A DNA stretch of 64,000 bases, taken from positions 32,585,043 to 32,649,042 of the forward strand of contig CM032660.1 in the NCBI GenBank assembly GCA_019095985.1, in the 5' to 3' direction. The position numbers and the translations under genes were made by a program. Below are positions 63,646-64,000 of the stretch, one piece after another. This stretch comes from Streblospio benedicti (Eukaryota; Annelida; Polychaeta; Spionida; Spionidae). The notes beneath the pieces were generated by a model. It saw only the letters and a list, made by a program, of their open reading frames with translations, had not been told where the DNA came from and did no database searches. Numbering within the stretch: position 1 is the stretch's first letter; each line of letters opens with the position of its first letter.

Positions 63646-64000
63646 GATGTTTACAAACATGTTTGAAATCATGAAATGTGCTCATCCGAGGATATCCGCT
63701 TTGCATCGGAGTTATATTCTGCACCACCATGAAACTTATGACTTCCTTAAGCTTTCACGGAAGTGTATATGTCCGATCTGTCTATGACAACAATCGTCAA
63801 ATCATAGCATTGTACTCTCCGCCAAAGACGACGACACAATAACATGTTTTTCTCTTGCATGTACCCGGACCCCCCACATCCACTAAGTGCAAAGGTGCCA
63901 ACTTGTAAAGAAAGACATGTTAATGGCGCAGCCACCAAGGATATTGCAATTTTAAGGGGAACATTTGGGCAAAACTTGGAAAAGAAAAAATTTTCAAAGG

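Larger units (their letters stand above)
60206..64000. other. Downstream flank or final intron
   Basis: Contains AATAAA near 60489, MITE copy 2 and two G/C-rich repeats. No further channel exon could be identified, so it is undecided whether the gene ends at 60205 or continues past the window. Confidence 0.5.

Noticed and set aside
60965-64000. Possible extra channel exons after the coiled coil
   Set aside because: No segment combined an acceptor, phase 0 and plausible coding sequence.
1-64000. tRNA, rRNA, CRISPR or long transposon or virus-derived coding regions
   Set aside because: No cloverleaf B-box text, no rRNA core motifs, no spaced repeats, and no reverse transcriptase, integrase, capsid or transposase motifs in any long ORF.

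Overview
The window is nuclear DNA of an invertebrate animal. It has long AT-rich introns with GT-AG borders, short GC-richer exons, scattered small inverted-repeat elements and microsatellites. It shows no operons, rRNA, tRNA, CRISPR or long transposon ORFs. The exact group cannot be fixed from sequence alone. A marine lophotrochozoan or an invertebrate deuterostome seems likely, because of the TRIM type, the intron sizes and the frequent octamer TACATGTA.

One large + strand gene organises the window. It encodes a cyclic nucleotide-gated (CNG) cation channel subunit, assembled here from 18 coding exons between 4873 and about 60205. Every junction was checked for splice-site dinucleotides and phase. 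The order is a disordered N-terminus (4873-19618), S1 to the pore (19954-22004), S6 (36568-36626), the C-linker (38385-44633), the cyclic-nucleotide binding domain (46960-50373), then a long tail ending in a short coiled coil (60029-60148). Residues such as the TTIGDLPPP filter, DINSLGLLPDKLKTELAL and NRRTADVRS place it, from memory of the family, near the invertebrate CNG group that includes Drosophila CG3536/CG17922. It is not a vertebrate-type CNGA or CNGB.

The most interesting feature of the channel is a choice of C-termini directly after the binding domain. Exon 14A (51325-51506) and exon 14B (53078-54154) both join exon 13 in phase 0 and start with related residues, but they cannot be used together in frame. 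14A continues to exons 15-18 and the coiled coil. 14B ends the protein with about 358 residues of acidic, Ser/Asn-rich tail. Reading through the 14A donor gives a third, short end.

Two antisense genes lie inside channel introns. A single-exon TRIM protein (RING, B-box, coiled coil, probable propeller; 14479-16209, minus) is in intron 1. A three-exon gene (22876-24885, minus), which I do not recognise, is in the 14.6-kb intron that splits the pore from S6. Its protein has three degenerate ~60-residue repeats, a compact middle exon and a Cys-rich C-terminus.

The rest is intron and flank. Notable non-coding structures are two full-length, oppositely oriented copies of a ~340-bp MITE with TTAA ends, a hAT-like MITE, several foldback elements, a facing (CTG)26/(CAG)18 pair, a tandem duplication that copies a splice donor, and a cluster of CTAG-containing motifs.
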